Shown here: positions 5,231-5,373 of the stretch, piece by piece | Layout: every line of letters starts with the position of its first letter | Numbering within the stretch: position 1 is the stretch's first letter | NCBI GenBank assembly: GCA_002333125.1 | Contig: DDBM01000166.1 | Coordinates: 13,091-18,463, forward strand | Direction of reading: 5' to 3' | Length of the DNA stretch: 5,373 nucleotides | DNA from: Moraxellaceae bacterium UBA2032 | GTDB lineage: Bacteria > Pseudomonadota > Gammaproteobacteria > Pseudomonadales > Moraxellaceae | Position numbers and translations under genes: made by a program | Notes under the pieces: generated by a model | What the model was told of the DNA's origin: nothing | Databases searched by the model: none | Seen by the model: the letters and a program-made list of their open reading frames with translations, nothing else

Positions 5231-5373
5231 TTATGAACGCTCCATAATTTCTTGGCTTTCCTTTATTACTTCACGGATACTCTGCATCTGTTCAAGCCAC
5301 TCTCTTGAACGGCAGCCATGTTTTAAGGCGTTTTTCGCGCTGACCGATTTTCCTGCCTCACTCACTGGCCCGA
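5231..5373 (-). CDS. small mobile-element-type protein with GPxxxxGKxxSxxNALKHG motif (C-terminal part)
   Basis: A minus-strand frame enters from the right edge and stops at TAA (5233-5231), giving the last 46 residues. The visible part starts with GPVSEAGKSVSAKNALKHG, followed by RSREWLEQMQSIREVIKESQEIMERS, which should form an amphipathic helix. The Gly-Pro ... Gly-Lys ... Asn-Ala-x-Lys-His-Gly signature is recurrent in short proteins of prophages and integrative elements in gammaproteobacteria, often close to a tRNA and an integrase; its molecular function is unknown to me. Codon continuity over the whole segment, a stop followed by a strong terminator and the recognisable motif make it a real gene. 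The start and any N-terminal part are outside the window. Confidence 0.72.
   Translation of the reverse strand, partial: GPVSEAGKSVSAKNALKHGCRSREWLEQMQSIREVIKESQEIMERS

Noticed and set aside
5367..5373. GGCCCGA at the right edge, identical to the first seven bases of tRNA-Phe
   Set aside because: It is too short to call an att duplication, involves the 5' rather than the 3' end of the tRNA, and is explained by the Gly-Pro codons of the partial gene.

Overview
The window reads as a piece of gammaproteobacterial chromosome with moderate to low GC by eye. The evidence is a Pseudomonas-type hisB-hisH-hisA-hisF cluster in which HisB is monofunctional (not the enteric phosphatase fusion), the tail of an S41 processing protease near the his genes, and a PanZ-like acetyltransferase divergent from hisB. 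I cannot name the genus.

Left part (1-1273): the C-terminus of a probable S41 carboxyl-terminal protease overlaps by ATGA with a GNAT acetyltransferase on the + strand. That gene converges, with one base between the stop codons, on a minus-strand TerB-like gene.

Middle (1388-4444): four histidine genes run on the minus strand in the order hisB, hisH, hisA, hisF. A near-consensus sigma-70 promoter (TTAACA, 18 bp, TATAAT) lies just upstream of hisB. Together they encode the middle of the pathway: HisA isomerises ProFAR to PRFAR, HisH plus HisF convert PRFAR and glutamine to IGP and AICAR, and HisB dehydrates IGP. hisB and hisH are separated by one base. The hisH-hisA and hisA-hisF gaps (131 and 139 bp) each carry a different C/G-rich palindromic repeat of the REP/BIME sort, so the operon has been a landing place for two repeat types.

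Right part (4485-5373): the PanZ-like GNAT gene is followed by a complete tRNA-Phe(GAA) gene with its own stable-RNA-type promoter and terminator. Next come about 100 bp holding a phased direct repeat, then a minus-strand terminator and the C-terminal end of a small minus-strand gene with a GPxxxxGKxxSxxNALKHG motif, which I associate with mobile elements. This looks like the tRNA-proximal edge of an integrated element whose body lies beyond the window. No integrase is visible, so this remains an inference. No complete novel system is visible; the most interesting places are this edge and the two intra-operon repeats.
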